This document shows positions 33,125 through 42,427 of a DNA stretch of 55,926 nt, in pieces. The number at the start of each line of letters is the position of its first letter. Position 1 is the first letter of the stretch. Origin of the DNA: Desulfurobacteriaceae bacterium. Its GTDB lineage: Bacteria > Aquificota > Aquificia > Desulfurobacteriales > Desulfurobacteriaceae. A program made the position numbers and the translations under genes. Where the stretch lies: positions 1 to 55,926 of the forward strand of contig JALSNF010000012.1 in the NCBI GenBank assembly GCA_026987115.1, in the 5' to 3' direction. The notes beneath the pieces are model-generated. The model was not told where the DNA came from, did not search any database, and saw nothing but the letters and a program-made list of their open reading frames with translations.

Positions 33125-33574
33125 CTACATGGTTAAGTCAAGTATCCTTCCTGCCCTCTCAATGTCTTCACTTGAAGGCTTCCTCACTCCAGGGTCAACT
33201 TCCTTCATAATTTTCGCAAGGATGTAAAGGAGAGTTCCTACTATCTCGGGGAGTTTAGCCTCAAGCTCGGCCTCAAGGGGATACTTAAGGGGAGGCTTTG
33301 TAGCAAGGAAGTCTAAGATGTCCTGAAGGGGGAGCTCCTCTTCAAGCTTCTTAAACTCCTGGATAGAGTCTAGGAAGCCTTTAGTCAAAGGAACATCACA
33401 CTCCCAGATAACTTCCCTACCGTTGTACTTTGCGTTTCTCTCCCCTATAAGGAGAAGGTCGTAGAGCTTCTTCTCTACTATGTCGGTAATCTCCTTAGCC
33501 TTGCTCTTATCAATGTCAAGGCTTGCAGCCTTCCTCATTAAGGCTTCCAGCTTGGCAAACCCTACTACTGCCAT
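33125..33574 (-). CDS. DUF1931 single-chain histone-fold protein
   Basis: The 149-residue protein matches the DUF1931 family typified by Aquifex aeolicus Aq_328, whose crystal structure shows two histone folds in one chain. Helix-strand-helix repeats are visible twice: residues about 5-65 (KLEALMRKAASLDI, KAKEITDIVEKKLYDLL) and about 75-149 (LPLQDILDFLATKPP, AELEAKLPEIVGTLLYIL). It may bind DNA or proteins; its cellular role is unsettled. It is monocistronic with its own promoter and terminator, divergent from purL. Confidence 0.88.
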   Translation of the reverse strand: MAVVGFAKLEALMRKAASLDIDKSKAKEITDIVEKKLYDLLLIGERNAKYNGREVIWECDVPLTKGFLDSIQEFKKLEEELPLQDILDFLATKPPLKYPLEAELEAKLPEIVGTLLYILAKIMKEVDPGVRKPSSEDIERAGRILDLTM

Positions 33575-33607
33575 AACATCTCCCTCCTTTTGCTTTTTGC
33601 TCAGAGA

Positions 33608-33636
33608 AATTTAAGGTTTTCAAACTCTTATATCAA
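33608..33636 (-). promoter_or_regulatory. Sigma-70 type promoter for the histone-fold gene
   Basis: On the minus strand TTGATA (33631-33636), 17 bp, then TAAATT (33608-33613) stands about 35 bp before the ATG, with GGAGGGAG close to the start codon. The spacing is ideal and each hexamer has one or two mismatches. Confidence 0.6.
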
Positions 33637-33640
33637 CGCT

Positions 33641-33646
33641 TATAAT
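33641..33646 (+). promoter_or_regulatory. -10 box for purL
   Basis: A perfect TATAAT lies 34 nt before the purL ATG, whose ribosome site is AGGGGAGAGG. No clear -35 hexamer is present at 16-18 bp. The divergent promoter of the histone-fold gene begins 5 bp away, so the two may interfere or share a regulator. Confidence 0.45.
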
Positions 33647-33680
33647 TTAGCTGATTTTACAAAATCTCAAGGGGAGAGGA

Positions 33681-35897
33681 ATGGACAAGAAGGTCATAGA
33701 GAGCCACGTTAGTATGGAGGAATACGAGAAAATTAAGGAGCTCTTAGGGAGAGAGCCAAACTTAGTTGAGCTTGGGATATTCTCTGCAATGTGGTCTGAA
33801 CACTGCTCCTATAAGTCTTCAAAGCCCCACTTAAAGAAGTTCCCAACTCAAGCTCCTTGGGTAGTTCAAGGCCCAGGAGAAAACGCAGGGATAATAACGG
33901 TTGACGAGGAAAAGGGAATATGCGCAGCCTTTAAGGTTGAGTCCCACAACCACCCTTCATTTATTGAGCCTTTCCACGGGGCGGCAACGGGAGTTGGAGG
34001 GATATTAAGGGACGTTTTTACAATGGGAGCTCGCCCCGTTGCCTGTATGGACTCTTTAAGGTTCGGGGAGCTCTCAGACCCGAAGATGAAGTACGTACTT
34101 AAAGGGGTAGTTTCGGGAATCAGCCACTACGGCAACTGCGTGGGAGTTCCCACAGTGGGAGGAGAAGTTTACTTTGACAAGTGCTACCAGACAAACCCCC
34201 TCGTAAACGCATTTGCCCTTGGGATAGTAAAAAAGGACAAGATTTTCTACGCTAAGGCCGCAGGAGTTGGGAACCCGGTAATATACGTGGGAAGTAAAAC
34301 GGGAAGAGACGGAATCCACGGCGCCACTATGGCTTCTGAAGAGTTCTCCTCTGAGGAAGAGGTAGAAAAGAAAGTAAACGTCCAAGTAGGAGACCCTTTT
34401 ATGGAGAAACTCTTAATAGAGGCCTGTCTTGAGGCTATGGAAAAGGAGGGAATAGTAGCAATCCAAGACATGGGAGCCGCAGGCTTAACCTCCTCCTCGG
34501 TTGAGATGGCCGCAAGGGGAGGAGTAGGGGTTGAGCTGTGGCTTGACAAGGTCCCTACCAGGGAAGAGGGGATGACCCCCTACGAGATAATGCTAAGCGA
34601 ATCTCAAGAGAGAATGCTCGTAGTATGCGAAAAGGGAAAAGAAGAGGAGATAATAGAGGTATTTAAAAAGTATGACCTTGACGCAGTTGTAATAGGGGAG
34701 GTAATAAGAGAACCTGTTTTAAGACTCTACTGGAACGGTGAGAAAGTGGCAGAGCTCCCAATTAAAGCACTAACAGACGAAGCACCGGTTTATTACAGGC
34801 CCTTTAAAGTTCCCAAATACATAATTGAAAACGAAAATTACGACCAAAGAGACCTAAAAGAGCCTGAAGACCTAAATTCTGTTTTAAAGGAGCTCCTTTC
34901 CTCCCCCACGATAGGAAGCAAAAGGTGGATATGGGAGCAGTACGACCACATGGTCCAAATTAATACGGTAATCTACCCAGGTTCAGACGCAGCCCTTTTA
35001 AGGGTAAAGGGGAGCAAGAAAGGAATAGCCATAAGCTCAGACTGCAACTCAAGGTACTGCTACCTAAACCCTTACGAAGGTGGAAAGATAGCCGTAGCCG
35101 AAGCCGCAAGGAACGTAGCGTGTACTGGAGCTACTCCAAGAGCAATAACAGACTGCCTCAACTTTGGAAGCCCCGAAGACCCGGAAATAATGTGGCAGTT
35201 TGTAAAGGCAACAGACGGAATGGCAGACGCCTGTAAAGTTCTGGAAACTCCGGTGGTAAGCGGAAACGTAAGCTTTTACAACGAAACCAAAACGGAAGAG
35301 GGAAAGAGGGCAATTTACCCAACTCCAACGGTGGTATGCGTAGGGGTCATTGAAGACATAGAAAAGAGAACCGACTCCTACTTTAAGGAAGAAGGAGATG
35401 TCCTAATACTGCTGGGAGAGAACACAGGGAACATTTCAGGCTCAGAGTACCAAAAACTGATGGAAGGAGAAGTTAAAGGAAGGGGACAGTTTATAGACTT
35501 GAGGTTTGAAAAGACCCTCCAAGAAGCCTTAGTAGAAGCGATATCAAAGGGCTTAATAAAACACGCCCACGACATTTCAGAAGGAGGCCTTGCAGTAAAC
35601 CTGTTTGAGTCCTCTTTTAAAAGAGAGTTAGGCTTTGAAGTTAAACTAGAGGAAGACATTAGGAGCGACTTCCTCCTCTTTGGAGAGGAGCCAAGTAGAG
35701 TAGTAGTTTCAACTTCAAAGGAAAAGGTTGAAAGGGTGTTAAGGTTCTTCAAAGAGAAAACGGTTCCTGCAAAAGTTATAGGGGAAGTTAAAGGAAAGAG
35801 GGGAATCATACTTCACAAAGGAAAAGAGGTAATCAACTTACCGATTAAAGAGGCAAAGGAAATCTACGAAACTACTTTAGAGAAAAACCTTAGGTGA
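33681..35897 (+). CDS. purL: Phosphoribosylformylglycinamidine synthase subunit PurL
   Basis: The 738-residue protein is the small PurL form, which needs PurS and PurQ partners (not in this window). Motifs include [28 protein letters not shown] (ATP/Mg site), [10 protein letters not shown] and, in the second AIRS-like half, GNVSFYNET. It converts FGAR to FGAM. It is purine gene number three in the window after purC and purF. The stop overlaps the start of the histidine kinase gene (GTGA). Confidence 0.97.
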   Translation: MDKKVIESHVSMEEYEKIKELLGREPNLVELGIFSAMWSEHCSYKSSKPHLKKFPTQAPWVVQGPGENAGIITVDEEKGICAAFKVESHNHPSFIEPFHGAATGVGGILRDVFTMGARPVACMDSLRFGELSDPKMKYVLKGVVSGISHYGNCVGVPTVGGEVYFDKCYQTNPLVNAFALGIVKKDKIFYAKAAGVGNPVIYVGSKTGRDGIHGATMASEEFSSEEEVEKKVNVQVGDPFMEKLLIEACLEAMEKEGIVAIQDMGAAGLTSSSVEMAARGGVGVELWLDKVPTREEGMTPYEIMLSESQERMLVVCEKGKEEEIIEVFKKYDLDAVVIGEVIREPVLRLYWNGEKVAELPIKALTDEAPVYYRPFKVPKYIIENENYDQRDLKEPEDLNSVLKELLSSPTIGSKRWIWEQYDHMVQINTVIYPGSDAALLRVKGSKKGIAISSDCNSRYCYLNPYEGGKIAVAEAARNVACTGATPRAITDCLNFGSPEDPEIMWQFVKATDGMADACKVLETPVVSGNVSFYNETKTEEGKRAIYPTPTVVCVGVIEDIEKRTDSYFKEEGDVLILLGENTGNISGSEYQKLMEGEVKGRGQFIDLRFEKTLQEALVEAISKGLIKHAHDISEGGLAVNLFESSFKRELGFEVKLEEDIRSDFLLFGEEPSRVVVSTSKEKVERVLRFFKEKTVPAKVIGEVKGKRGIILHKGKEVINLPIKEAKEIYETTLEKNLR

Positions 35898-37057
35898 AAA
35901 GGAAACTAAGGGAAACTTTCCTTACATTCTATAGGATAGGGAGGTTTACCTTCTCGGTGGGCCTCCTTGTAGTTATCTTCTCTCTTTCCTCTCTATACAG
36001 AGTAATACCGGTAGATAAGTTCTCGTTAGGGGTCTTAGGCATATACTCAGCCGTAAGCTTAGTTAACCTTCTACTTCCAAACAATCCCCACTTGTTTGAG
36101 TTCCTCCTTGACGAGCTTTTCCTCTTTCTCCTCATAGTAAAAGGGGCCTTCTCTTACACCTTCTTTTCAATTTTCCTTATTTTCCCGGTAGTATTCTCGG
36201 GACTAACCTTAAGGGGCTACGAGAAATACGCTTCTCTGCTTTTAGCTATCTTGCTACAGTTTCTCTCCCTTCTTTGGCTAAGGCCAGAAGAGAACTTTGC
36301 CCCCCTACAGTTTGCCCTAAACTCAACCGCTTTAATTCTCATGCTCTTAGTTGCAGACAAGTTAAGGTTAGCTTCAGAAAAGCAAGAATCATACATAGAG
36401 TTCCTTAAAGAGAAGAAAAGGGAGGCAGAGATATATAAAAAGCTGTACCGAATAAGCGCCGACCTTGCCCACGAGATTAAAAATCCCCTAGCGTCAATAA
36501 AGGGAGCCGTTGAGTTGTTAAGTGAAGGGAGAAACGACAAAAAGCTCTTAAAAATAGTTAAAAAGGAAACAGAGAGGTTAGACAAAATTCTAAAGGACTT
36601 TTTAAACCTGGCAAGACCATCAAACAGAGAAAAAGTAAAAGTTGACTTAAAGAAAGTAGTAGAAGAGGTAATTGAAAGCCTTGAAAGTAGCGGTAAAGAA
36701 ATAGAGTTTAAAGGGGAAAACTTTTACATAACTATAGACCCATCCTCTCTTCGCTCCGTTGTGGAAAACCTTTTAAGGAACGCTACTCAGTGGGCTAAGA
36801 GTAAGGTAAAGGTAAACCTCTACAAAGAAGGGGAGTGGATTACTCTAAGCGTTGAAGACGACGGCCCTGGAATTCCTTACGAGGACAGGTTTAGGGTCTT
36901 TGAGCCCTTCTTCTCAAGAAGGAAAAACGGCTCAGGACTGGGCCTTGCACTTGTAAAGAAGATAACCATTGACTTTGGAGGTTTCGTCTTCGTTGAAGAC
37001 AGCCCTTTGGGAGGGGCAAGGTTCGTCCTTAAGATTCCTTTAAAGGAGGCAAAATGA
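35894..37057 (+). CDS. PilS/NtrB-like sensor histidine kinase
   Basis: The 387-residue kinase has about six membrane spans (residues 15-155) with very short loops, a coiled linker and a DHp domain with phospho-acceptor H193 ([15 protein letters not shown]). The catalytic domain has the N box (LRNATQW), DDGPGIP and SGLGLALV. The six-span, no-periplasmic-domain layout resembles PilS, which controls pilin transcription. It starts at GTG overlapping the purL stop and overlaps the response regulator by 4 bp. The signal it senses is unknown. Confidence 0.88.
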   Translation: MKRKLRETFLTFYRIGRFTFSVGLLVVIFSLSSLYRVIPVDKFSLGVLGIYSAVSLVNLLLPNNPHLFEFLLDELFLFLLIVKGAFSYTFFSIFLIFPVVFSGLTLRGYEKYASLLLAILLQFLSLLWLRPEENFAPLQFALNSTALILMLLVADKLRLASEKQESYIEFLKEKKREAEIYKKLYRISADLAHEIKNPLASIKGAVELLSEGRNDKKLLKIVKKETERLDKILKDFLNLARPSNREKVKVDLKKVVEEVIESLESSGKEIEFKGENFYITIDPSSLRSVVENLLRNATQWAKSKVKVNLYKEGEWITLSVEDDGPGIPYEDRFRVFEPFFSRRKNGSGLGLALVKKITIDFGGFVFVEDSPLGGARFVLKIPLKEAK

Positions 37058-38394
37058 AAGCTCTTATCCTTGAAGACGAAGACTCCTTAAGGGAGATTCT
37101 AAGGATTATCTTAGAAGACTTTAACTACGAAGTTGAAGAAGCAAGGAGCTTAAAGGAAGGGTTAGAGAAGCTCAAAAAAGACAATTACCACCTCATAATA
37201 GCAGACCTTCGCCTTCCTGACGGCTCGGGAATGGAAGTCGTAAGGAAAGCCAAAAGCGTTAAAGAGAGCCCAGAAGTAATAATAATAACAGCTTACGCAA
37301 CTACAGAAACCGTAAAGGAAGCCTTTGAACTTGGAGTTTACGACTACATAGAAAAGCCCTTTAAACTTGAAGAGCTGAAACTAATTTTAAGGAACGTCTC
37401 AGAGAAGATAGAGTTAAAGGAAGAGCTGAGAAAAGAGGAGTTCCCCGGTTTTATAGGCAAAAGTCCAAAGATAGAGAGGTTAAAGGAGCAGATAAGGAAA
37501 ATAGCTCCCTACGATGTAAACGTTTTAATCCTTGGAGAGAGTGGAACAGGTAAAGAAGTAGTTGCAAGGGCAATTCACCAGCTTAGCAACAGGAAGGACA
37601 AACCTTTTTTAGCGATAAACTGTGCAGCATTACCTTCAAACCTACTTGAAAGTGAACTCTTTGGATACAGGAAAGGAGCGTTTACCGGTGCCTCTTCAGA
37701 CAAAAAGGGACTAATAGAGAAAGCCCAAGGAGGAACCCTATTCCTTGACGAGATAGGAGACATGCCGTTGGAACTTCAATCAAAACTACTTAGGTTTTTA
37801 GAGACGAAGAAGTTTATACCTTTAGGGGATACGAAGGAAAGGGAAGTTGACGTAAGGATAATAGCGGCTACAAACAAAAACCTAAAAGAAGAGATAAAAA
37901 AGGGAAATTTTAGGGAGGACCTTTACTACAGGCTGTCAACTATTACCTTAGAAATTCCCCCTTTAAGGGAAAGGAAGGAAGACATTCCCTTACTCGTAGA
38001 GTTCTTTGCAAGGAAATTTGCAGATAAGTATAAAAAGGAACTTCGGAAGATATCTCCCGACTTTGTAAAGAGCTTAACGGAGCTCCCTTTAGAAGGGAAC
38101 GTTAGGGAGCTGAGGAACATAGTTGAAAGGGAAGTTATCCTAATGGAAGACGGGATTTTAGGGAAAAACTACGCTAAAGGAAAAGAGCAACCCATTGAAG
38201 AAGAAGTTAAAATACCAGAAGAGGGAATTAACCTTAAGGAAGTTATAAGCTCTCTAGAAAAGAAATACCTTCTTGAAGCCTTAAAGAAAAGTAATGGCGT
38301 AAAAACCAAAGCAGCAAAGCTTCTCGGTTTAACTTTAAGGGAGTTTAACTACAGGTTGCAGAAATACCTCCCCAAAGAGGGGAGGTTTGAGTAA
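37054..38394 (+). CDS. Sigma-54-dependent response regulator (NtrC/PilR family)
   Basis: The 446-residue protein has a receiver (phospho-site D51, LIIADLRLPDG), an AAA+ sigma-54 interaction domain (Walker A G161-ESGTGKE, GAFTGA loop at 208-213, Walker B LFLDEIGDM) and a Fis-type HTH (KTKAAKLLGLTLREFNYRL). It activates sigma-54 promoters when phosphorylated, presumably by the neighbouring kinase. Pilus genes are possible targets, but no sigma-54 promoter was found in this window. The end of the gene contains a strong hairpin. Confidence 0.93.
   Translation: MKALILEDEDSLREILRIILEDFNYEVEEARSLKEGLEKLKKDNYHLIIADLRLPDGSGMEVVRKAKSVKESPEVIIITAYATTETVKEAFELGVYDYIEKPFKLEELKLILRNVSEKIELKEELRKEEFPGFIGKSPKIERLKEQIRKIAPYDVNVLILGESGTGKEVVARAIHQLSNRKDKPFLAINCAALPSNLLESELFGYRKGAFTGASSDKKGLIEKAQGGTLFLDEIGDMPLELQSKLLRFLETKKFIPLGDTKEREVDVRIIAATNKNLKEEIKKGNFREDLYYRLSTITLEIPPLRERKEDIPLLVEFFARKFADKYKKELRKISPDFVKSLTELPLEGNVRELRNIVEREVILMEDGILGKNYAKGKEQPIEEEVKIPEEGINLKEVISSLEKKYLLEALKKSNGVKTKAAKLLGLTLREFNYRLQKYLPKEGRFE
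38366..38386. terminator. Hairpin inside the 3' end of the response regulator gene
   Basis: ACCTCCCC and GGGGAGGT form eight perfect pairs around AAAGA. It lies within the last codons of the regulator gene; TTTGAGTAATTACTTTT follows on the plus strand. The two convergent genes abut (stop codons at 38392-38394 and 38395-38397), so there is no other space for a terminator. The T-tract is broken, hence moderate confidence. Confidence 0.5.
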
Positions 38395-39684
38395 TTACTT
38401 TTCCTCTGAAACCTCTTCAACCTCAGCAAGCTCAACGAGCCTATCAAGGGCCTTCTGCCTTCTAACGTCTTCTCTAATCATATTAAGAAGTCCCCTTTCC
38501 TCCAAGGACTTCCTAGCTTCAACGTAATCGCCTCCAAAGAGGGAATCTGCAAGCTTTTTAATCTCTTCCTCAAGTTCCTCATCGCTAACTTCTATGCCTT
38601 CAAGCTCTGCGACTTTTTCAAGGAGGAGCTTAACTTTTACGGTCTTTTCCGCCGTTGGTTTAACCATGTCAAGTAGCACTTCAGATGAAAGTTGGTTAAC
38701 ATTTACTCCCATTTGAGCTAAGCGCCTCAGCTGGTTTTCGGCTTGGGCCCTTACTTCAAGGTTAAAGAGGGAAGGAGGAACCGGAACTTTAACTTTTGAA
38801 AGAAGGTGTTCAACAATCTGGTCTTCTACTTCCTCCTGCTCTCTCGTTTCTTCAGAAATCTCAAGGTCTTCTCTTATCTTCTTCCTCATCTCTTCTACAG
38901 ACTCAAAGCCAAGCTTTTTGGCAAAGTCGTCGTTAACTTCCGGGAGCTCCTTCTCCTTAACAGACTTAAGCTTAAACCTAACCTTTACCTTCTTACCGGC
39001 AGCTTCCCCGTAAACTTCCTTGTTGTCTGAGGCGGTGAATTCAACCTCACCTTCTTCCCCCGCTTTTTTGCTTAAAACCTCACTTTCTACCTCAGGCCAA
39101 AGCTGTTTCTGCCCTAAAACTACCGCAACAGAGCCTTTAACGGGCTTTTCCTGCCCTTCTATCTCCGTCTCATACTCAAGCTCCACTAAATCTCCTTCCT
39201 TACACTCCCTATCTACTTCTTTCCACTTGACAAGCTGATTCCTAAGGCCTTCAATAACCTTATCAACGTCTTCCTCACCTATTTTCCTTGTAGTCTTCTT
39301 AACCTTTATACCTGTATAGTCCTCCTTCTTAAGCTCTATTTCTGGCTTTACTTCAAGGAGTAAAACAGCCTTAAACTCCCCCTTATCAATGTCAAACTCC
39401 ACCTCTTTTACAACAGGGTCAGATAAGAGCTTAAGGTTCTCCTTCTCTATAACTTTAGAAAGTTCCTTGGGGAGGAAGGTCCTAATTAAAGCGTCCTTTA
39501 TCTCCTCTTTAAAGTTCCTCTTTATGATGTTGAGGGGAGCCCTTCCCGGCCTAAAGCCTGGAACTTTAGCCGTTTTCCTGATTTCCTTAGCGATAAGTTC
39601 AACTTCTTTCTTTACCTCCTCAGGCTCGGCAAAGAGGTTGAGCTGGTAGATTACATCGTCTCTCTTCTCTAGCTCGTATTTCAT
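38395..39684 (-). CDS. tig: Trigger factor
   Basis: The 429-residue chaperone has the ribosome-binding tail signature GFRPGRAP (about residue 41), a central FKBP-type prolyl isomerase domain (EGDLVELEYETEIEG) and a C-terminal helical chaperone domain ending in an acidic tail (EVEEVSEEK). It binds nascent chains at ribosomal protein L23. Its ATG overlaps the argG stop by 3 bases (ATGA). The tig-argG pairing is not a common one. Confidence 0.95.
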   Translation of the reverse strand: MKYELEKRDDVIYQLNLFAEPEEVKKEVELIAKEIRKTAKVPGFRPGRAPLNIIKRNFKEEIKDALIRTFLPKELSKVIEKENLKLLSDPVVKEVEFDIDKGEFKAVLLLEVKPEIELKKEDYTGIKVKKTTRKIGEEDVDKVIEGLRNQLVKWKEVDRECKEGDLVELEYETEIEGQEKPVKGSVAVVLGQKQLWPEVESEVLSKKAGEEGEVEFTASDNKEVYGEAAGKKVKVRFKLKSVKEKELPEVNDDFAKKLGFESVEEMRKKIREDLEISEETREQEEVEDQIVEHLLSKVKVPVPPSLFNLEVRAQAENQLRRLAQMGVNVNQLSSEVLLDMVKPTAEKTVKVKLLLEKVAELEGIEVSDEELEEEIKKLADSLFGGDYVEARKSLEERGLLNMIREDVRRQKALDRLVELAEVEEVSEEK

Positions 39685-40895
39685 CTGTCTCCTCCTTTAC
39701 TTTTTCTAACTCTTCCCATTACCTTAAGGGGTAAACTCCAAACCTTGGTAAAGGCCGCTCCTGCCTTGTGGTCAAAAGCATCTTTCGGACTGTAAGTAGC
39801 AAGGTCTTCAGAGTATAAGGAGTTGGGGGAGCTCCTTCCAACCACTTGAGCAGAGCCTTTAAAGAGCTTAAACCTAACCTTACCGTTAACAAGAGGAGCT
39901 ATCCTTTCGTTAAAAGCATCTAAAGCTTCCCTTAAAGGAGTAAACCAAAGGGCCTCATAAACAAGCTCTGCGTAAGGATGCTTAACGTGGCTCTGCTTGT
40001 AGTGGTAGGTAAACCTGTCAAGGACTAAACTCTCAAGCTCATCGTAAGCTCTTATAAGGAGAAGTCCTGCAGGGCTTTCATACACTTCACGGGACTTTAT
40101 CCCTACAAGCCTGTTCTCAACCATATCTATACGGCCGTAGCCGTGCTTTCCTGCTATCTCGTTTAAGTCCCATATTAACTTCCAGAGCTCCTTATACTCC
40201 TTGCCGTTAAGGGAAACGGGCACTCCCTCTTCAAACTCTATCTCAAGGTACTCTGGAGAGTCCGGAGCTCTTAAGGGGTCTTTAGTTATAACGAAGGCAT
40301 CCTCTGGAGGCTCAGCGTAGGGGTCCTCTAAAGGTCCAGCCTCTATTGCAACTCCCCACAGGTTTCTATCGTAAGAGTAGGGTTTCTCCTTAGTTGCAAC
40401 TACCGGTATGTTGTGCTTTTTAGCGTACTCTATCTCCTCTTCCCTTGACTTAAACTCCCACTCCCTAACAGGTGCTAAAACTTCAATGTCCGGGTCTAAA
40501 GCCCACACTGAGGCTTCAAACCTCACTTGGTCGTTTCCCTTGCCTGTTGAGCCGTGGGCAACGTAGTCTGCTCCTACTTTGTGGGCAACTTCAACCAACT
40601 TTTTAGCTATTAAAGGTCTTGAAAGGGCAGAAATTAAAGGGTATTTCCCCTCGTAAAGCGCAGTTGCCCTCATAAGGGGAAGGCAGTATTCCCTAGCAAA
40701 CTCTTCCTTTATGTCGTCAACTATGGCCTCTACCGCTCCTGAAGCCTTGGCTTTCTGTGGAATCTCGTCAAGCTCCTCTCCTTGACCTACATCTGCAGTA
40801 TAGGTAATTACCTCAAATCCTCTATCTGCAAGCCACCTTACTATTACTGAAGTGTCAAGGCCTCCAGAGTAGGCAAGAACCACTCTCTTTGCCAC
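39681..40895 (-). CDS. argG: Argininosuccinate synthase
   Basis: The 404-residue enzyme has the ATP loop AYSGGLDTSV close to its N-terminus, GKGNDQVRFE and the family motif EIEYAKKHNIPV. It joins citrulline and aspartate in arginine synthesis. The GTG at 40895 is chosen because GAGGAGG lies 5 nt upstream and it gives the usual start (VAKRVVLAYSGG); a longer frame from 40952 would add 19 residues running into the opposite promoter region. Confidence 0.96.
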   Translation of the reverse strand: MAKRVVLAYSGGLDTSVIVRWLADRGFEVITYTADVGQGEELDEIPQKAKASGAVEAIVDDIKEEFAREYCLPLMRATALYEGKYPLISALSRPLIAKKLVEVAHKVGADYVAHGSTGKGNDQVRFEASVWALDPDIEVLAPVREWEFKSREEEIEYAKKHNIPVVATKEKPYSYDRNLWGVAIEAGPLEDPYAEPPEDAFVITKDPLRAPDSPEYLEIEFEEGVPVSLNGKEYKELWKLIWDLNEIAGKHGYGRIDMVENRLVGIKSREVYESPAGLLLIRAYDELESLVLDRFTYHYKQSHVKHPYAELVYEALWFTPLREALDAFNERIAPLVNGKVRFKLFKGSAQVVGRSSPNSLYSEDLATYSPKDAFDHKAGAAFTKVWSLPLKVMGRVRKSKGGDR

Positions 40896-40939
40896 GACTT
40901 CCTCCTCTTTTTTAACTTGCCGAATTTTAGACCATTTTA

Positions 40940-40968
40940 TTGACACTTCCAAGTGTAGGAGATATATT
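40940..40968 (+). promoter_or_regulatory. Consensus sigma-70 promoter for tRNA-Met and tilS
   Basis: TTGACA (40940-40945), exactly 17 bp, and TATATT (40963-40968) stand 15 bp before the first base of tRNA-Met. This is the closest match to the sigma-70 consensus in the window, as expected for a tRNA gene. The transcription start would fall about 7-9 nt before the mature tRNA. Confidence 0.8.
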
Positions 40969-40983
40969 TTCCCATACCAATGT

Positions 40984-41060
40984 GGCGACGTGGCTCAGGT
41001 GGTTAGAGCGGGCGGCTCATACCCGCCAGGTCGGTGGTTCGACTCCACCCGTCGCCACCA
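40984..41060 (+). tRNA. tRNA-Met, elongator (anticodon CAT)
   Basis: Cloverleaf: acceptor GGCGACG/CGTCGCC, D-arm GCTC/GAGC, anticodon stem GGCGG/CCGCC with loop CTCATAC, T-arm GGTGG-TTCGACT-CCACC, discriminator A and encoded CCA. G1-C72 pairing rules out the initiator. A CAT anticodon can also belong to tRNA-Ile2, the TilS substrate; the GGC acceptor start and the CTCATAC loop favour elongator Met. It lies 20 bp before tilS, on the same strand. Confidence 0.93.
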
Positions 41061-41080
41061 ACTCCTATTCCTTTTTGCCA

Positions 41081-42427
41081 ATGTTTAAAGAGAAAGTCAG
41101 GTCAACAATATCTAAGTTCCACCTTATTCCTCAAGGTTCCAAAGTTTTAGTTGCCCTCTCAGGAGGACCAGACTCTGTTGCACTTTTGCTTGTCCTCTTA
41201 GAGCTCCAGAAAGAGCTAAACCTTAAGCTGGGAGCAGTTCATGTAAACCACCAGTTGAGGGGAAAAGAGTCTTTAAGGGACGAGGAGTTCGTAAAAGAGC
41301 TAACAAGCAAGTTAAATGTCCCTTTAATAGTTAAAAGGGTTAATGTGAAGGAGAAGTCAAAGGGAAGCAACGTTGAGGCCGTGGCAAGGGAGCTCCGCTA
41401 TAAAGCCTTAAAAGAGGCTTTAAAAGAGTTTAAAGGGGAGCTCGTAGCTTTAGGACACACCTCTTCAGACCTCCTTGAAACTGTTTTGTTAAACTTAACT
41501 AAAGGAAGCGGAATAAAAGGCCTCAGAGGTTTTCTCCCAAAAAGGGAGGTCTTTATAAGGCCCCTCTTTGAAGTTAGCAGGGAAGAGGTGGAAAGATACC
41601 TTAAAGAGAAAGGAGCAGAGTTTATAACTGACAGCTCCAACTTCTCTCTTGACTTTGAGAGGAATTTAGTAAGGTTAAAGGTAGTTCCCCTTTTAAAGGA
41701 GATTAACCCAAAAGTTGAGGAGGCAGTTTTAAGGAGCTCCTGCCTTTTAAGGGAAGTTGAAAGCTTCATAACATCTCAAATAGAGCCTTTAATATCAAAG
41801 TTCCTAAAAGGGAAAGAGGCAGTTATAAACATTAAAGAGTTCCTCAAGCTTCACCCTCTCTTAAGGAAAGAGCTCTTAATTGAAATCTCCAAGAGGCTAA
41901 GCGGAAAGGGACTATCAAAAGAGAAAGTTGACTCCCTTTTAAAGCTGAGCAAAAAAGAGGGTTTTGGGGAGCTCCACCTTAGAGAAAACCTTTATGCCTA
42001 CAAAGAGCAGGAGAACCTGATAATTACAAAGGAAAAAAAGGGAAAAACCTTGGGCTTTGAGTACACAGTAGAAAAGCTCCCCTTTGAGATAGAAACTCAG
42101 CTAGGTAAGTTAAAGCTCCTACTTAATAAAGGGACTCCTATAGCTTCCCTTTCAGAACTCAGCAGAAAGGCTATAATTGTTAGAAGCAGGAAACCTAAAG
42201 ACAAGCTTAAATTTAAAGGCTTTTCCAAAAGCCTTAAAAAGTTCCTCATTGAGAAAAAGGTTCCTGCAACTTTAAGGTGGGAAATTCCCGTAGTTGAGGT
42301 CTCAGGAGAGATAGTATTTATCCCGAACCTATATGCCAGAGAAAGAGAAGTTGAAAAACCCTTCGTAGGAGTTGAGTTTGAAGCTAAAGAGGCTAATTGG
42401 AGAAGAGGAGATAGAAGGAAAAGTTAA
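41081..42427 (+). CDS. tilS: tRNA(Ile)-lysidine synthetase
   Basis: The 448-residue enzyme has the PP-loop SGGPDS (about residue 25), AVHVNHQLRG and GHTSSDLLETVLLNL, and the C-terminal TilS domains (about residue 330 on). It attaches lysine to C34 of tRNA-Ile2(CAU), changing its reading from AUG to AUA; AUA codons are abundant in these genes. The ATG has no ribosome binding site, and the frame could only extend upstream through the tRNA gene. The order tilS-hpt-ftsH is conserved in many bacteria. Confidence 0.93.
   Translation: MFKEKVRSTISKFHLIPQGSKVLVALSGGPDSVALLLVLLELQKELNLKLGAVHVNHQLRGKESLRDEEFVKELTSKLNVPLIVKRVNVKEKSKGSNVEAVARELRYKALKEALKEFKGELVALGHTSSDLLETVLLNLTKGSGIKGLRGFLPKREVFIRPLFEVSREEVERYLKEKGAEFITDSSNFSLDFERNLVRLKVVPLLKEINPKVEEAVLRSSCLLREVESFITSQIEPLISKFLKGKEAVINIKEFLKLHPLLRKELLIEISKRLSGKGLSKEKVDSLLKLSKKEGFGELHLRENLYAYKEQENLIITKEKKGKTLGFEYTVEKLPFEIETQLGKLKLLLNKGTPIASLSELSRKAIIVRSRKPKDKLKFKGFSKSLKKFLIEKKVPATLRWEIPVVEVSGEIVFIPNLYAREREVEKPFVGVEFEAKEANWRRGDRRKS

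Noticed and set aside
40984-41060. tRNA-Ile2(CAT), the TilS substrate
   Set aside because: The GGC acceptor start and the loop CTCATAC fit elongator tRNA-Met better; kept as an alternative in the entry.
40940-41080. Longer tilS reading frame beginning at 40940
   Set aside because: It would read through the -35/-10 promoter and the whole tRNA-Met gene; the ATG at 41081 fits the family start.
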